DNA from: Calothrix sp. 336/3
Lineage (GTDB): Bacteria; Cyanobacteriota; Cyanobacteriia; Cyanobacteriales; Nostocaceae
Length of the DNA stretch: 64,000 nucleotides
Direction: 5' to 3'
Assembly: GCF_000734895.2 (NCBI RefSeq)
Contig: NZ_CP011382.1
Coordinates: forward strand, 2,024,700-2,088,699
The position numbers and the translations under genes are program-made. Positions 27,153-36,171 of this stretch are shown piece after piece (within the stretch, counting starts at the first letter, position 1; each line of letters opens with the position of its first letter). The notes under the pieces were generated by a model. The model had not been told where the DNA came from. It made no database searches and saw only the letters and a list, made by a program, of their open reading frames with translations.

Positions 27153-27193
27153 CGTGTGCTTTGCACTCAGCACTGCTGCTAAGCGCAGATCGC
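27135..27193. repeat. GC-rich palindromic repeat at the padR 3' end
   Basis: Begins GCGATCGCGTTCGCGTAGCG and ends GCGCAGATCGCC, with CAGCACTGCTG inside. It supplies the last codons and the stop of padR. Similar elements lie at 20824-20905 and 34695-34726. Confidence 0.5.
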
Positions 27194-27299
27194 CCAAACA
27201 AGTAAGACTATGATAAATCTTGCTAGCGATCGTGGATTATTTGCTGATTACCCTAGTTGAAGCTTTTTTGCCAAGCGCTTCCCTGCATCGAATCGCAAC

Positions 27300-30200
27300 T
27301 TATCGATTTGGCTGTAAATCTCGATTCGCTTTTTGTGATAAAGGAAAATTACATAGATCGAATTTTCCCGTTTCAGAAATGTAGGATACGGTTGCTTTTC
27401 CCCGACTAGCAGCAAATTCAATCACTCCAATAGTTTCTGCTGTTTTAACACCCAGAATAATATCTGACAGTTTCGTCAATAATCTCATCCCTGCTTCCGG
27501 TGACTTTATACCAATAAACTCAATCTCAATATCCTTTCTTTCTCCTGCAAGTTTTTGTAGCGTTTCTCCAGTTTTCTGTGTGGGATTTGGGGAAATATCG
27601 ACAAACTGCACCCTCTCAAACCCGTTTTCCACAGCACGAGCGATCGCACGTTTAATCATATTACCCAAAACCTGCTCAGTTTTAGCCTGAAACTTTGGCT
27701 CAACCGTCCCATTGATAATCACCACAGTCGCAATATTCAAGGTTTCATGTTCAGGAAATTTAACACTACTGGGGTCAATGATAATATCCGCGTAACTGGG
27801 AGGAGCTGTATTCACAGTCCCCGCAATAGTCAATCCTTGTATTGTCTTTCCCTTGCTGGCAAGCTGCTGTTGTAGAAAACCAACTGATTCCTTATTCAAA
27901 ACACCCAAAACCTGATTTCCAAGTTTTGCAAAAACGACAGGTGCTTTTCTGGAATCAGTTTGCTGCATATCGAGAGTAATATTCGTTTGCTCACCCTGCC
28001 AGTTGTGATTAGCGAAAGCGTATCGATTAATTTGGTCAATTTGAATTTTATTTTCAGGATTTCTCAAACTGGTAATGATAACGCTGGTACTGGAAGGAGA
28101 GGTAATACTTGCAACAGCTTCACAACCAGAAAGTAAATTAGGCGATCGCGCATCAACAATTCCCAGCTTTTTTCCCTCCACAGTTACCCAACGAGTAGTT
28201 TTCTGTGGTTCGCGTGGGTTCGCAGCATCCTCAAACTTAATCGCAACTTTTTCCCCAGCGAAATTCCTACCAGCACACTCGTTAAATTGGGTTCCGATAA
28301 CCCGCATTTCGGTAAATTGCAGATTTTGGAGTTGGGCGATCGCATAGTCAGGAAAAACAGCAAATGTAACCCCCGCTCTCTTCAAACCAGAATAATTTTT
28401 ACTCTCTCCAGTGTGGCTAACATCATATATCGCAGCTGCAAGTTGCAGTTTATCTTCCAAGGGTGTTTCTTTGCTAATCGACTCAACATATTCCCTAGTT
28501 TGTTGTTTTAAAGCATCAATCATCCCATCGCTAATACCAAAATGAAACTCGACTTTTCCTTGTTTAATTGTCGTTCCTGGTTTAACATTATGTTCCTTAA
28601 CCGAGTCAATACTAACTGTACCAATCGGAATATTTATCACTTTTGCGTTATTCGTAAATTTTGCAATTACGAGTAGGGTATGGGGCATTTGTGATGTTGG
28701 CTTTCTCGCTTCCACGCGGATATCCAAGTATTGCGATGGTCGGAGACCGGGCTTTGCCCATCGCCAAAAGTCAATATTTATCGCCGCAGGAAATTTTATT
28801 AAATTAGTGATTTTTAATTTCTTTCCACTAATTGGAGAGGTAATAGTTAAATATGGTCCTGGTTCATTTTTTTGTTGTTCCTCTAGTTGTATACGTTCCC
28901 GAACCTGGGAATTATATTTATCTTTGATTTCTTGAGCGAATTGCCTTTGCTCTGTGCTAAATTCAATTCCCGGATAAAGTTTTCTAAATTGTTCGATCGG
29001 TCTAGCTGTAATTTGATGCTGTTCAAATATTTCGTTCGTTTGTCGAATCATTAAATCAATGGGACTGTAGCCATTACTTTTCATGCCTCGATTGGTAAAA
29101 GCTTCGGGATTTTTCTTATCAGTTAGCCATTCAACTTCTTTATAATTGGTAATTGCTTGACAATATTTAATAATTTCATCATTGGGACGCAGGGCACTTT
29201 TTGCTCCATCTGCCGCTACTTGTAGTTCGTTACCAAGGGAAGCAACGCAATCTTTGAATATGGCTTTGACTTGGTGTAGTTTATGCTCGATTTGTGCTGT
29301 ATTGCTTGAAGTTGGATTGGTAGAGATAACTTGTTTAATTTCTTCCAACATCTGCTCTGGAATTTGCAATTTTCCTTGTTGCTGTTTCTGTAATATCCGA
29401 GAAAAATGATGGGATATCTGTTTCAAATAATCAAGCTTATCCGATTGAGGCATTGCACAAAGTTCGCATTGCAGGGCTACGTTTTTCTGGATTTCATTGG
29501 CGATAATGCCAATTTTATTCTCCATTGCCGAAATTGCTATCTGCTCGAAACTACCTTGATAAGCCACTTTATTCTTCTTGATAATGTCGGGATAGCGATT
29601 TTCTGGTAAGTTTTTCTCCTTAACTTCCACAGCCAGGTGGGGAAATTCCCGACTCGGAGCAAAAGCCAGTAAATCACCATCAAAGTCGCATTGCATATTG
29701 TCCATAGCGGTTTGGGGATGAATATAAACACATCCATCCAACATTTCTGATAAATGCTTATTTTTCAAAGTAATTACCCCATTAGAATTAATCAACGGGG
29801 AACGGGTAACGATTATTTCCTCACCTTCTCCCAAAAAAGGTATGCATATTTCATCATGCTGCAAATCCAAACTAGGTTGTGCTAATCCAGAAGTAAATTT
29901 AATCGAACGCCCCGTAGCAATTTCCACCCATTGTTTTCTCGTAAACTCCTGGAGTTCAGCAATAATTTTGGGATGTTCTAGTAACTGACAATAATTAGCC
30001 AAATCTGCTTTTAATAGCGAATACAGCAATAAATCTTTCTGAGATGCTGCTAAATTATCACTTTCTGGAGTTTCTTCAATCTCTCCACCAGAATCTAAAT
30101 TATCGAAAACAACAAATTTATCAATGTCTGCTTGTAAATTCGGCTCATTTTCTTGGCTTTTTGCTAGTAAAGCTTTGCGTCGTTCATAGGTTTTCATATA

Positions 30201-31058
30201 TCGCTGTGCTAATTTTATAATGTGTTTTTGTGCGTTAGCTAATTGTTCAGCTTGCTGTTTGATTATGGGTATAATTTCCTTATTTACAGCTTTGGGATAG
30301 TTCACTAAAATTTGAGTTCCCAGGCTATGTTCTCGATACAAAGCCAATGCTTTAACACCCAATCCAATCGATAGTACATACTCACCAGGCTTTATCACAT
30401 CATCTCCTTTCCTGCCTTTAAATGAAGATGTTGCCAAAACTAAATCATAGCCAAATCGAGAGCGAAAAGTGCCATCTCGAACCTTGCCACCCATACGAAA
30501 AATTGATTCCCCAAGGTGTTCGAGTTGTGCGGGAGCAAGTGTACCCTTAGCAATCCGCATAACCCGACTTTCAGCTTGGGGTTTAATACCAAGTCGGAAC
30601 TGAAATGCACGCTTATCTATATTATTAGAAAGCGCGAAATTGCGATCGATTAATCCCTTGCAATCACCAACTAATTTCCTTGCATCCTCATTAGCAATAA
30701 CACCTCCATTCTCACCCGTCACATCATCGACAATCAAAATCCTGACATTTTCTAACTCGTGAAAACTACGACAGGGTGTAAAAGGTAAAGGATATGCAGC
30801 ACCATCAGAAGGATTGGGATATAGTTGCTCTCGAATATTGGGATTACTCGCAAAAAACATCCTTTCCCCTGCACTGAATTGCAGGGTTTTCCCCTTATAT
30901 TCCTGCAAATCTTCGGGAATAGTTGCTTCAGGGTAAGCAGTACCAATACTAAACTCGACACCAGGAAATAAATATTCAGCTAAGGTGTTTTCGAGTTTTT
31001 CTTCTATCCCCGTTTCCTGTTTGGTTTTGGTATCGAAGTGATTGAGTCGTAATGCCAT
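27300..31058 (-). CDS. putative two-barrel RNA polymerase (RdRP/YonO-like), 1252 aa
   Basis: No standard annotation, but the blocks follow the order of eukaryotic RNA-dependent RNA polymerases. First barrel: IVDDVTGENGGVIANEDA (109-126) resembles 'DGxGxIS...A', AFQFRLG (151-157) resembles AFQIRxGG, and KGTLAP (171-176) resembles KGxLxVDP. Second barrel: EIIVTRSPLI (414-423) resembles 'VTRNP', and CDFDGDLLAF (457-466) holds three aspartates (458, 460, 462) like the NADFDGD metal site of RNAP beta'. Then ENKIGIIANEI (513-523) resembles 'xxxLGxIxNxH', and ELQVAADGAKSA (621-632) resembles 'AVDxAKTG'. The C-terminal ~550 residues are unassigned. The template (DNA or RNA) is unknown. It is monocistronic. 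Full length, with no stops or frameshifts. Confidence 0.6.
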   Translation of the reverse strand: MALRLNHFDTKTKQETGIEEKLENTLAEYLFPGVEFSIGTAYPEATIPEDLQEYKGKTLQFSAGERMFFASNPNIREQLYPNPSDGAAYPLPFTPCRSFHELENVRILIVDDVTGENGGVIANEDARKLVGDCKGLIDRNFALSNNIDKRAFQFRLGIKPQAESRVMRIAKGTLAPAQLEHLGESIFRMGGKVRDGTFRSRFGYDLVLATSSFKGRKGDDVIKPGEYVLSIGLGVKALALYREHSLGTQILVNYPKAVNKEIIPIIKQQAEQLANAQKHIIKLAQRYMKTYERRKALLAKSQENEPNLQADIDKFVVFDNLDSGGEIEETPESDNLAASQKDLLLYSLLKADLANYCQLLEHPKIIAELQEFTRKQWVEIATGRSIKFTSGLAQPSLDLQHDEICIPFLGEGEEIIVTRSPLINSNGVITLKNKHLSEMLDGCVYIHPQTAMDNMQCDFDGDLLAFAPSREFPHLAVEVKEKNLPENRYPDIIKKNKVAYQGSFEQIAISAMENKIGIIANEIQKNVALQCELCAMPQSDKLDYLKQISHHFSRILQKQQQGKLQIPEQMLEEIKQVISTNPTSSNTAQIEHKLHQVKAIFKDCVASLGNELQVAADGAKSALRPNDEIIKYCQAITNYKEVEWLTDKKNPEAFTNRGMKSNGYSPIDLMIRQTNEIFEQHQITARPIEQFRKLYPGIEFSTEQRQFAQEIKDKYNSQVRERIQLEEQQKNEPGPYLTITSPISGKKLKITNLIKFPAAINIDFWRWAKPGLRPSQYLDIRVEARKPTSQMPHTLLVIAKFTNNAKVINIPIGTVSIDSVKEHNVKPGTTIKQGKVEFHFGISDGMIDALKQQTREYVESISKETPLEDKLQLAAAIYDVSHTGESKNYSGLKRAGVTFAVFPDYAIAQLQNLQFTEMRVIGTQFNECAGRNFAGEKVAIKFEDAANPREPQKTTRWVTVEGKKLGIVDARSPNLLSGCEAVASITSPSSTSVIITSLRNPENKIQIDQINRYAFANHNWQGEQTNITLDMQQTDSRKAPVVFAKLGNQVLGVLNKESVGFLQQQLASKGKTIQGLTIAGTVNTAPPSYADIIIDPSSVKFPEHETLNIATVVIINGTVEPKFQAKTEQVLGNMIKRAIARAVENGFERVQFVDISPNPTQKTGETLQKLAGERKDIEIEFIGIKSPEAGMRLLTKLSDIILGVKTAETIGVIEFAASRGKATVSYISETGKFDLCNFPLSQKANRDLQPNR

Positions 31059-31068
31059 GATAGAAAAA

Positions 31069-31100
31069 GGCAGTGGGCAGTAGGCAGTAGGCAGTGGTGG
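31069..31100. repeat. GGCAGTAGGCAGT-type heptamer repeat
   Basis: Four tandem copies of a GGCAGTR unit (GGCAGTGGGCAGTAGGCAGT ...). The same unit recurs at 32732-32764 and, inverted, at 32887-32910. It lies just upstream of the polymerase-like gene. Confidence 0.7.
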
Positions 31101-31201
31101 ACATTTGATTAAAATGTATGGATTATTCTGATTTTTGGATTATTTTTTATTAGTAAAAAAGAACTACAATAAAGGTTGTTATCAAATGCCAAGGTGGAAT
31201 T

Positions 31202-31414
31202 ATGACATCTGAACCCATAACAAAACCTCAGCCAACAACGAGCCGATACCAAATAGTTTCATCAATGACTGTTGATGAACTTCTCAGCGAAGGTTATGCT
31301 AATTACGATGATTTTTATGACCATTCAGAAGAAGAATGGAAACAAGAGCTTGTGGAGATTGAAAAAAGACTTCGAGATAATCCTATTGATTATTCGGAAG
31401 GTATTCCTTTTTAA
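31202..31414 (+). CDS. small acidic protein, antitoxin-like size, 70 aa
   Basis: ATG at 31202 has AAGGTGG 6 bases upstream. The product is acidic with a helical C-terminus (EEEWKQELVEIEKRLRDNP). It is divergent from the polymerase-like gene with 143 bases between them. No toxin partner follows. Function unknown; the good ribosome site supports translation. Confidence 0.5.
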   Translation: MTSEPITKPQPTTSRYQIVSSMTVDELLSEGYANYDDFYDHSEEEWKQELVEIEKRLRDNPIDYSEGIPF

Positions 31415-31415
31415 A

Positions 31416-31443
31416 ACAAGTCGCAAGTCGCAAGTCGCAAGTA
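31416..31443. repeat. triplicate AAGTCGC repeat
   Basis: Three tandem copies of a 7-base AAGTCGC unit directly after the 70-aa gene. Confidence 0.6.
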
Positions 31444-31453
31444 AGTTTTGTCA

Positions 31454-31512
31454 CAGGGATTTGACCCCGAGCCAAAACGGGCTGCCTGTAGAGGCAGGGG
31501 ACTTGAACCCCC
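31454..31512 (-). other. two T-arm-like tRNA remnants
   Basis: On the minus strand, 31512-31496 reads GGGGGTTCAAGTCCCCT, a typical T stem-loop, followed by GCCTCTAC as a possible acceptor half. A second, weaker T-arm-like segment is at 31469-31454 (CGGGGTCAAATCCCTG). I cannot find the matching D-arm, anticodon arm or 5' acceptor half, so neither is a complete tRNA. They could be remnants of a tRNA array or of an attachment site. Confidence 0.35.
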
Positions 31513-31543
31513 AAAGTTCGTTAATTTAGGCTGCTGCCAGCTT

Positions 31544-32704
31544 TTATTCTTCATCAATTTCTACATCTTCGTCGGGTGATTTGGTTAATTCATCAATAGG
31601 TGTTAAGTAACTAAGTAAATCTAATTTGACCATATCCCCTTCGATTTTTTGAATTTGGAATGGTTGCCAGCACTGATATTGAGGTGGACATTTTTCCCAA
31701 ATAACCATATCACCAACTTTGAATGCAATTTCCTGGGTTTCCTCTCCATCTATTTGTAGATATTGCTCTATTTTTTGCTGCTCTAGTGTTGGCAATGTAT
31801 TCTGATTTTCCAGGTTAGTTAAAGCATTTGTCACTGGTAAGTCAGAGATAACGGCAATATCGGAAATTGACGTTTGGGGATGATTAACTTCTTCTGCGAT
31901 CGCATCGATATTTGCTAATTTTTCAGGATTTGATACATTAACTGTGCGATCGCAATCTGCATAAATTGGGCGAATATGATTATTCTCCAAAATATTCAAT
32001 TCTTCCGAAGTATAATTAGCCGCAGCTAAAGGATTAAACTCACATAAACTTTGAGCATTATCCTGGTTAGTATTATCTCGATCGGTGTTTTGCTTTACAT
32101 CGTTATTAGCTCCTGAGCTAACCTCATTTTTGACAACAGCCAATTTCCCTTGTTTAACATCATTCCACAGTGCGATCGCTTCCCGAATTAAGGTTTGAGG
32201 GATAGTACCATTTGCGTCTATTTCTTGTTGGATAATACTGCCAGTTTGCATATCTGCTTCCATGATGTCGGGGATTCGACAGACAGGTTCACCATCCCGA
32301 CCTGTTTTCCAAATCGTTGGCTTATCTGGTTTTGGTTTCTTGGGGGTGCGGTGGGCTAAAATTAATTCCCGCACTTTTTCTTGAGTAATGTGACTATAAT
32401 TTTTCAAGCTTTCGATAACTTGGTGATATTTTTTTGCATGTTTAGTCAACTCAAAAATTGTATGGGGTTCGACTTCTTTCAAATCATTGGCTGTAAAATT
32501 AGAAAATGCTGTAGCAACCTTCAAATAGATTTTGCTTTCGCGTAAACTCCAGCCAATTGTACTCAGCAAATTCTTATATTCTTGGTGAGAAAGTTCTTGC
32601 TTTTGGGATGCGATCGCAAATGCTTGTTCTAAAATTGAAGCTGTCGCATCAACCAAATTATCAAGACGAGTTTGAGGTGGTGGATAGATTGTAGTGGCAA
32701 CCAT
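31544..32704 (-). CDS. hypothetical plasmid protein with helical head and SH3-like tail
   Basis: About 386 residues from ATG 32704 (MVATTIYPP); a longer start at 32737 would extend into a repeat tract and is less likely. Residues ~15-125 are helical (SILEQAFAIASQKQ, GWSLRESKIYLKVATAFSNF), like plasmid DNA-binding accessory proteins. The centre is Asn/Asp/Gln-rich, and residues ~325-375 look like a small barrel (FKVGDMVIWEKCPPQYQCWQPFQI). Located between the polymerase-like gene and the partition genes on the same strand. Function unknown. Confidence 0.55.
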   Translation of the reverse strand: MVATTIYPPPQTRLDNLVDATASILEQAFAIASQKQELSHQEYKNLLSTIGWSLRESKIYLKVATAFSNFTANDLKEVEPHTIFELTKHAKKYHQVIESLKNYSHITQEKVRELILAHRTPKKPKPDKPTIWKTGRDGEPVCRIPDIMEADMQTGSIIQQEIDANGTIPQTLIREAIALWNDVKQGKLAVVKNEVSSGANNDVKQNTDRDNTNQDNAQSLCEFNPLAAANYTSEELNILENNHIRPIYADCDRTVNVSNPEKLANIDAIAEEVNHPQTSISDIAVISDLPVTNALTNLENQNTLPTLEQQKIEQYLQIDGEETQEIAFKVGDMVIWEKCPPQYQCWQPFQIQKIEGDMVKLDLLSYLTPIDELTKSPDEDVEIDEE

Positions 32705-32731
32705 ATACAATTTACCTTTTGTGTTTTTATT

Positions 32732-32910
32732 AGGCAATAGGCAGTAGGCAGTGGGCAGTAGGAAATAATACCAATTTGTAATACTGCTACGCAGTAAGTA
32801 AAAAATATAGCAACTAAAAGACTGTAATCTACGGAAAAAAATCTCCGCTTATAGCCTGCGGCAAGACGCACAGCGTCTACACCACTCACCACTGCCTACT
32901 GCCCACTGCC
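32732..32910. repeat. foldback element bounded by GGCAGTAGGCAGT repeats
   Basis: The left arm 32732-32764 (GGCAATAGGCAGTAGGCAGT ...) is complementary to the right arm 32887-32910 (CACTGCCTACTGCCCACTGCC). The ~120 bases between contain a GC-rich palindromic segment. The whole resembles a small non-coding mobile or foldback element; no gene inside. Confidence 0.55.
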
Positions 32911-32913
32911 TTT

Positions 32914-33591
32914 TTATTTCCGTTTATCCGGTGGAGTCACCCAAACAAGACAAAATCCTGACTTTGCTTTGCGATTGTATTGGGATAAAACCACACCTAA
33001 TCGTTGAACATCTTTGATGCATTCCCTGTTTTCCAAATACCCGCGATTCCAATTCATCAAGTCTCTGGCAAATTTCCCTTCACTGGATGCAGCCCATTTC
33101 ATTGCTGATAATTCATCCCATGTCAGAGTATTGGCTTCTACTTGCGTATATCCCCCAGACAAGAACCCATTCAACCAAGGAGGAATCGACACACCTGCAA
33201 TGAAACCGATCGCAAAGATGAAAAAGAAAACAACAGTAGCAGGAAAAACCGAATTAATAATATTTCGACCCTCACGTAATAAAGATTCGTGAATTAGTTC
33301 TTGTGCTGCGCGATTAATAGCAACCTTTTGACGTGCGATCGCAACCTGTTCAACTTGCTCTAAATTATGGGCTAAATCTTGGTTCCATGTTTGAAACAGC
33401 AATTGTAAAGTCTGCGGTGCATCTGATAACATGACTTCCAATTGTCCAGTCGCAACCAAAACTAGAAATAAGGGGTCATCCTGGGACAGTCCAGTTTTTG
33501 AAACAAAATCTAAAACCCGACGTTTAAAATCGTCGCTCTTTCCCCTCAATGCTTCAGCCAACAAATCATCAGGGGTTTGAGGTTTACTCAT
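32914..33591 (-). CDS. membrane protein, DUF6753-like
   Basis: 225 residues: helical N-terminal domain (residues 1-105, TPDDLLAEALRGKSDDFKRRVLDFV ... DDPLFLVLVATGQLEVML), one hydrophobic segment (~117-137, VFPATVVFFFIFAIGFIAGV) and a C-terminal soluble part. The start pattern recalls DUF6753 of cyanobacterial plasmids, from memory. Its ATG overlaps the 3' end of the ParA-like gene by 4 bases (ATGA), so they are co-translated. Confidence 0.6.
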   Translation of the reverse strand: MSKPQTPDDLLAEALRGKSDDFKRRVLDFVSKTGLSQDDPLFLVLVATGQLEVMLSDAPQTLQLLFQTWNQDLAHNLEQVEQVAIARQKVAINRAAQELIHESLLREGRNIINSVFPATVVFFFIFAIGFIAGVSIPPWLNGFLSGGYTQVEANTLTWDELSAMKWAASSEGKFARDLMNWNRGYLENRECIKDVQRLGVVLSQYNRKAKSGFCLVWVTPPDKRK

Positions 33592-34622
33592 TCAATTAAA
33601 CCTGTTGTTGCAAAAGCTTGATAAGCAAACTTGAGAAAATTCCTTACCCTTTGCTTCGACACTATCTTTAATTCGGGACAGGAAACCGCATCTGTAAATG
33701 TAATTGCTAAACGGTCAATGGTATTGCGTTCCCAAAAAGGAAATTTAGGAAAATCGATGACATAAAAGTTATACTTACGAGCCGCATCGATAAATTCAGG
33801 CATTGTCTCCACGTATTCCCAGTTATCACATAAGCCATAATTTTTAACAAATACATGGGTAATATCATTGCCAAAATCATCTAATGATTTGAGGAAAAAA
33901 TTAACAGAATCGACACCACCAGTCGCAACAAACCATTTGATAAAACTGATGGAATTATCCTTACCTAAATTGACTAAATCATTGCGTTGTATCCAGTTTG
34001 TGACATTGCCATATACTTGAGCAGGTAAGTTAACTAGCACAGACTTATCAAAAGCAAAATCAAAGATTTTATCTGCCTCATAAGCTTGTTTCTCATCATC
34101 ACTAAAGAAAGCCATCTCCACATTCGGGTAAATTTTCTCGATATCTCGGTTACTTGTATCCGCATCGATAATCATCATGTCACGAGCAGTAGAATTACAG
34201 TATTCGATAAAAGCTCGACAAATAAACGATTTACCGCATCCCCCTTTCTCCCCATCGATAATGTGGATTGTTGTTGGCTTTTTAGATTGATTCGTTTTGA
34301 AAACAGGGAAGTTATTTTCTAATATTGGTTGTGAAAGTTGATGATTTCCATTTATTTCACCTCCTTCTAATGCCTCTTTTAGTAAAATATTTCCATCAAT
34401 CTCTTGTTGCCAATCATCAATTGTGGTTTGCGCTACTACTTCGTCAGACGGGTTATTTGTTGATTCCTGCTTAATTTCATTCCCATCAATTTCTTGCGGT
34501 TCGATATCAGATTTATCCCGATCATCAATAATAGTACTCTGATTTACCAGCCTGCTCTCATCAAATAAGGAGTTATTTTTCTTTTTATCTCTTCTCGTAC
34601 TCATCAGATTTATCTCCTTCAA
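33588..34622 (-). CDS. ParA/MinD-like P-loop ATPase
   Basis: 344 residues. A charged, disordered first 115 residues precede HIIDGEKGGCGKS (120-132), a deviant Walker A of the ParA/MinD/TraL type with the signature Lys. MMIIDADTSNRD follows (Walker A' region), then YNFYVIDFPKFPFW. Such ATPases position plasmids or transfer components. It sits between the ParR-like gene and a membrane-protein gene, so it may link the plasmid or transfer machinery to the membrane (inference). I prefer start MSTRR at residue 7 slightly, because the upstream GGAG fits it. Confidence 0.75.
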   Translation of the reverse strand: MKEINLMSTRRDKKKNNSLFDESRLVNQSTIIDDRDKSDIEPQEIDGNEIKQESTNNPSDEVVAQTTIDDWQQEIDGNILLKEALEGGEINGNHQLSQPILENNFPVFKTNQSKKPTTIHIIDGEKGGCGKSFICRAFIEYCNSTARDMMIIDADTSNRDIEKIYPNVEMAFFSDDEKQAYEADKIFDFAFDKSVLVNLPAQVYGNVTNWIQRNDLVNLGKDNSISFIKWFVATGGVDSVNFFLKSLDDFGNDITHVFVKNYGLCDNWEYVETMPEFIDAARKYNFYVIDFPKFPFWERNTIDRLAITFTDAVSCPELKIVSKQRVRNFLKFAYQAFATTGLIE

Positions 34623-34646
34623 TCCATTGATATGTCAAATTGTAAA

Positions 34647-35066
34647 TTACAAAAAATTCCTCAATCCCCCATCATCATAAATGCAATTCTCCGAGCGATA
34701 AGCGAAGCTATCCCGTAGGGAATCGCCAGCTAATTTACCTGAGATATTAGGCAATATTCCCAATGTTGATTTACTTCCAACAGGATGAGTTGTCACTATT
34801 CCATAAGACTCTTCTAATCCTGCTAATTCTCCAATTTCTTGAGCCTGTCTTTTTAATACTTGTATGCAACTTCTGGCTATGGATTGAATCTGTTTCTTAT
34901 CACCTGAATTCGTGGTAATTGCATGGGGCAACCAAAAAGAACGAATTGCAACAAGTATAATTTCACTTTTGGCTCGAATCGGATTAGATTGGATATATTC
35001 CATCAACTTTATATCTGTTTCCTTGCGTGGCTGATAACGCCAGCGAAAATCAATTTGTTCGCCCAT
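34647..35066 (-). CDS. ParR/StbB-like partner of the ParM-like actin
   Basis: 139 residues. The N-terminal 50 residues (FRWRYQPRKETDIKLMEYIQ, RAKSEIILVAIRSFWLP) match the ribbon-helix-helix pattern of plasmid ParR/StbB proteins. The start overlaps the end of the ParM-like gene by 17 bases, the usual parM-parR arrangement. The C-terminal part contains a palindromic-repeat insertion translated in frame (34695-34726), so the tail is probably dispensable. Confidence 0.6.
   Translation of the reverse strand: MGEQIDFRWRYQPRKETDIKLMEYIQSNPIRAKSEIILVAIRSFWLPHAITTNSGDKKQIQSIARSCIQVLKRQAQEIGELAGLEESYGIVTTHPVGSKSTLGILPNISGKLAGDSLRDSFAYRSENCIYDDGGLRNFL
34695..34726. repeat. palindromic repeat inserted in the ParR-like gene
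   Basis: GCGATAAGCGAAGCTATCCC followed by GTAGGGAATCGC: the ends are complementary and TCCC/GGGA pair inside. The minus strand reads it in frame as part of the ParR-like C-terminus (residues ~114-124). Confidence 0.65.
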
Positions 35067-36171
35067 AATTTACTTTTTCCCAAAAGTACAAAAATACACT
35101 GTAAACATCAGCCAATCGACTTCCTAACCCAAAACTATCAATTTGTTGGGGGATATCTGCACCAACTCCCCACAAACAAGGCATTCCAGGATAATGAGAA
35201 TTTAATTCCCTTCTCATATAATCTGCCGTTCCCCCACAAAATAGAATTTCTGTAATTTGATTGCGGGAAATTACTTGGTCTAACCAACTTGTGAGTACGG
35301 CAGCATATTCACTCCGAGCAAGTTTTACAGCTTGTTGAATTTGCATTAACTCCTGCTGTTTATTTGCGTTATTAGTGCTTCTAAGTAAGCGTAAAAATGG
35401 TGTACCAGAGATATCGCTTCCAGCAGCAACTATCGCAGGAGCAAGTTGGGAAGTCGTTTGTCCCGAAGTTCTTGCTACAACTTTTTCTAACAGTCGAATC
35501 ATTCCCAAATCAGAAGTTTTTCCATCTGCGGCAATGATTCCCCTTTCTGCAATCAACACCGATGCATTCCTGTAACCCAGCATGGCAAATGCAATTGCTT
35601 TTGTGGTGATGATTTTTCCTTGCTGTTTCTGGTAAGCCAAGTAAATTCCTGCTCCTTCAGGTAAACATTTGAATTCAAATAATTCCACACGCATTCTCCC
35701 CGTAGGTGTGGTGAAGTCTGCGAGTGTGGCTTTTAGCTGTTGGTGAAAACTCTCCTTGTTCTCGAACTCCCCCGGTGGTAACAAACAAACCAATGCAACT
35801 CGGAATTTTGCACCCAATTTCAGTTTTTGTGATGTCACCCAAATCGCAGCCAAGGTTTTGGCTACTGCACGCTCGTATTTGAGTTCCTTCAATCCCTCGT
35901 TGCCATAATATTTGCTCTTAGCTAAATAACCCACAGCCAAGGTTTGACCCGTGTAGCTTATCCATACAGCATTTTCTGGATCTGTTGCTCCTAGAGTTTC
36001 ACCAATTGTTGAATCTGGAGAAATTTTCACAACCTCTGGTTCCATCAGTAATGATTTGGGAATCATCATATCCAATCCAGAATAAATTCCTTTGGTTGCA
36101 CTTCCCCCAAAGTCCAAAGCTAAGATTAATTCTGGAGAGGATTTATTTCTGCGTTGAGTCATTTTACCCAT
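35050..36171 (-). CDS. parM: ParM/StbA-like plasmid segregation actin
   Basis: 373 residues with actin-fold motifs: phosphate-1 LDFGGSATKG (19-28), phosphate-2 region DGKTSDLGM, and adenosine motif EILFCGGTADYM near the C-terminus. ParM-type actins form filaments that push plasmid copies apart, bound through ParR to a centromere. Its partner gene overlaps it downstream, and a long non-coding region lies upstream where a parC centromere would be expected. Complete. Confidence 0.8.
   Translation of the reverse strand: MGKMTQRRNKSSPELILALDFGGSATKGIYSGLDMMIPKSLLMEPEVVKISPDSTIGETLGATDPENAVWISYTGQTLAVGYLAKSKYYGNEGLKELKYERAVAKTLAAIWVTSQKLKLGAKFRVALVCLLPPGEFENKESFHQQLKATLADFTTPTGRMRVELFEFKCLPEGAGIYLAYQKQQGKIITTKAIAFAMLGYRNASVLIAERGIIAADGKTSDLGMIRLLEKVVARTSGQTTSQLAPAIVAAGSDISGTPFLRLLRSTNNANKQQELMQIQQAVKLARSEYAAVLTSWLDQVISRNQITEILFCGGTADYMRRELNSHYPGMPCLWGVGADIPQQIDSFGLGSRLADVYSVFLYFWEKVNYGRTN

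Noticed and set aside
31454..31512. Functional tRNA gene
   Set aside because: Only T-arm-like segments are seen; no D-arm, anticodon arm or paired acceptor stem could be found.
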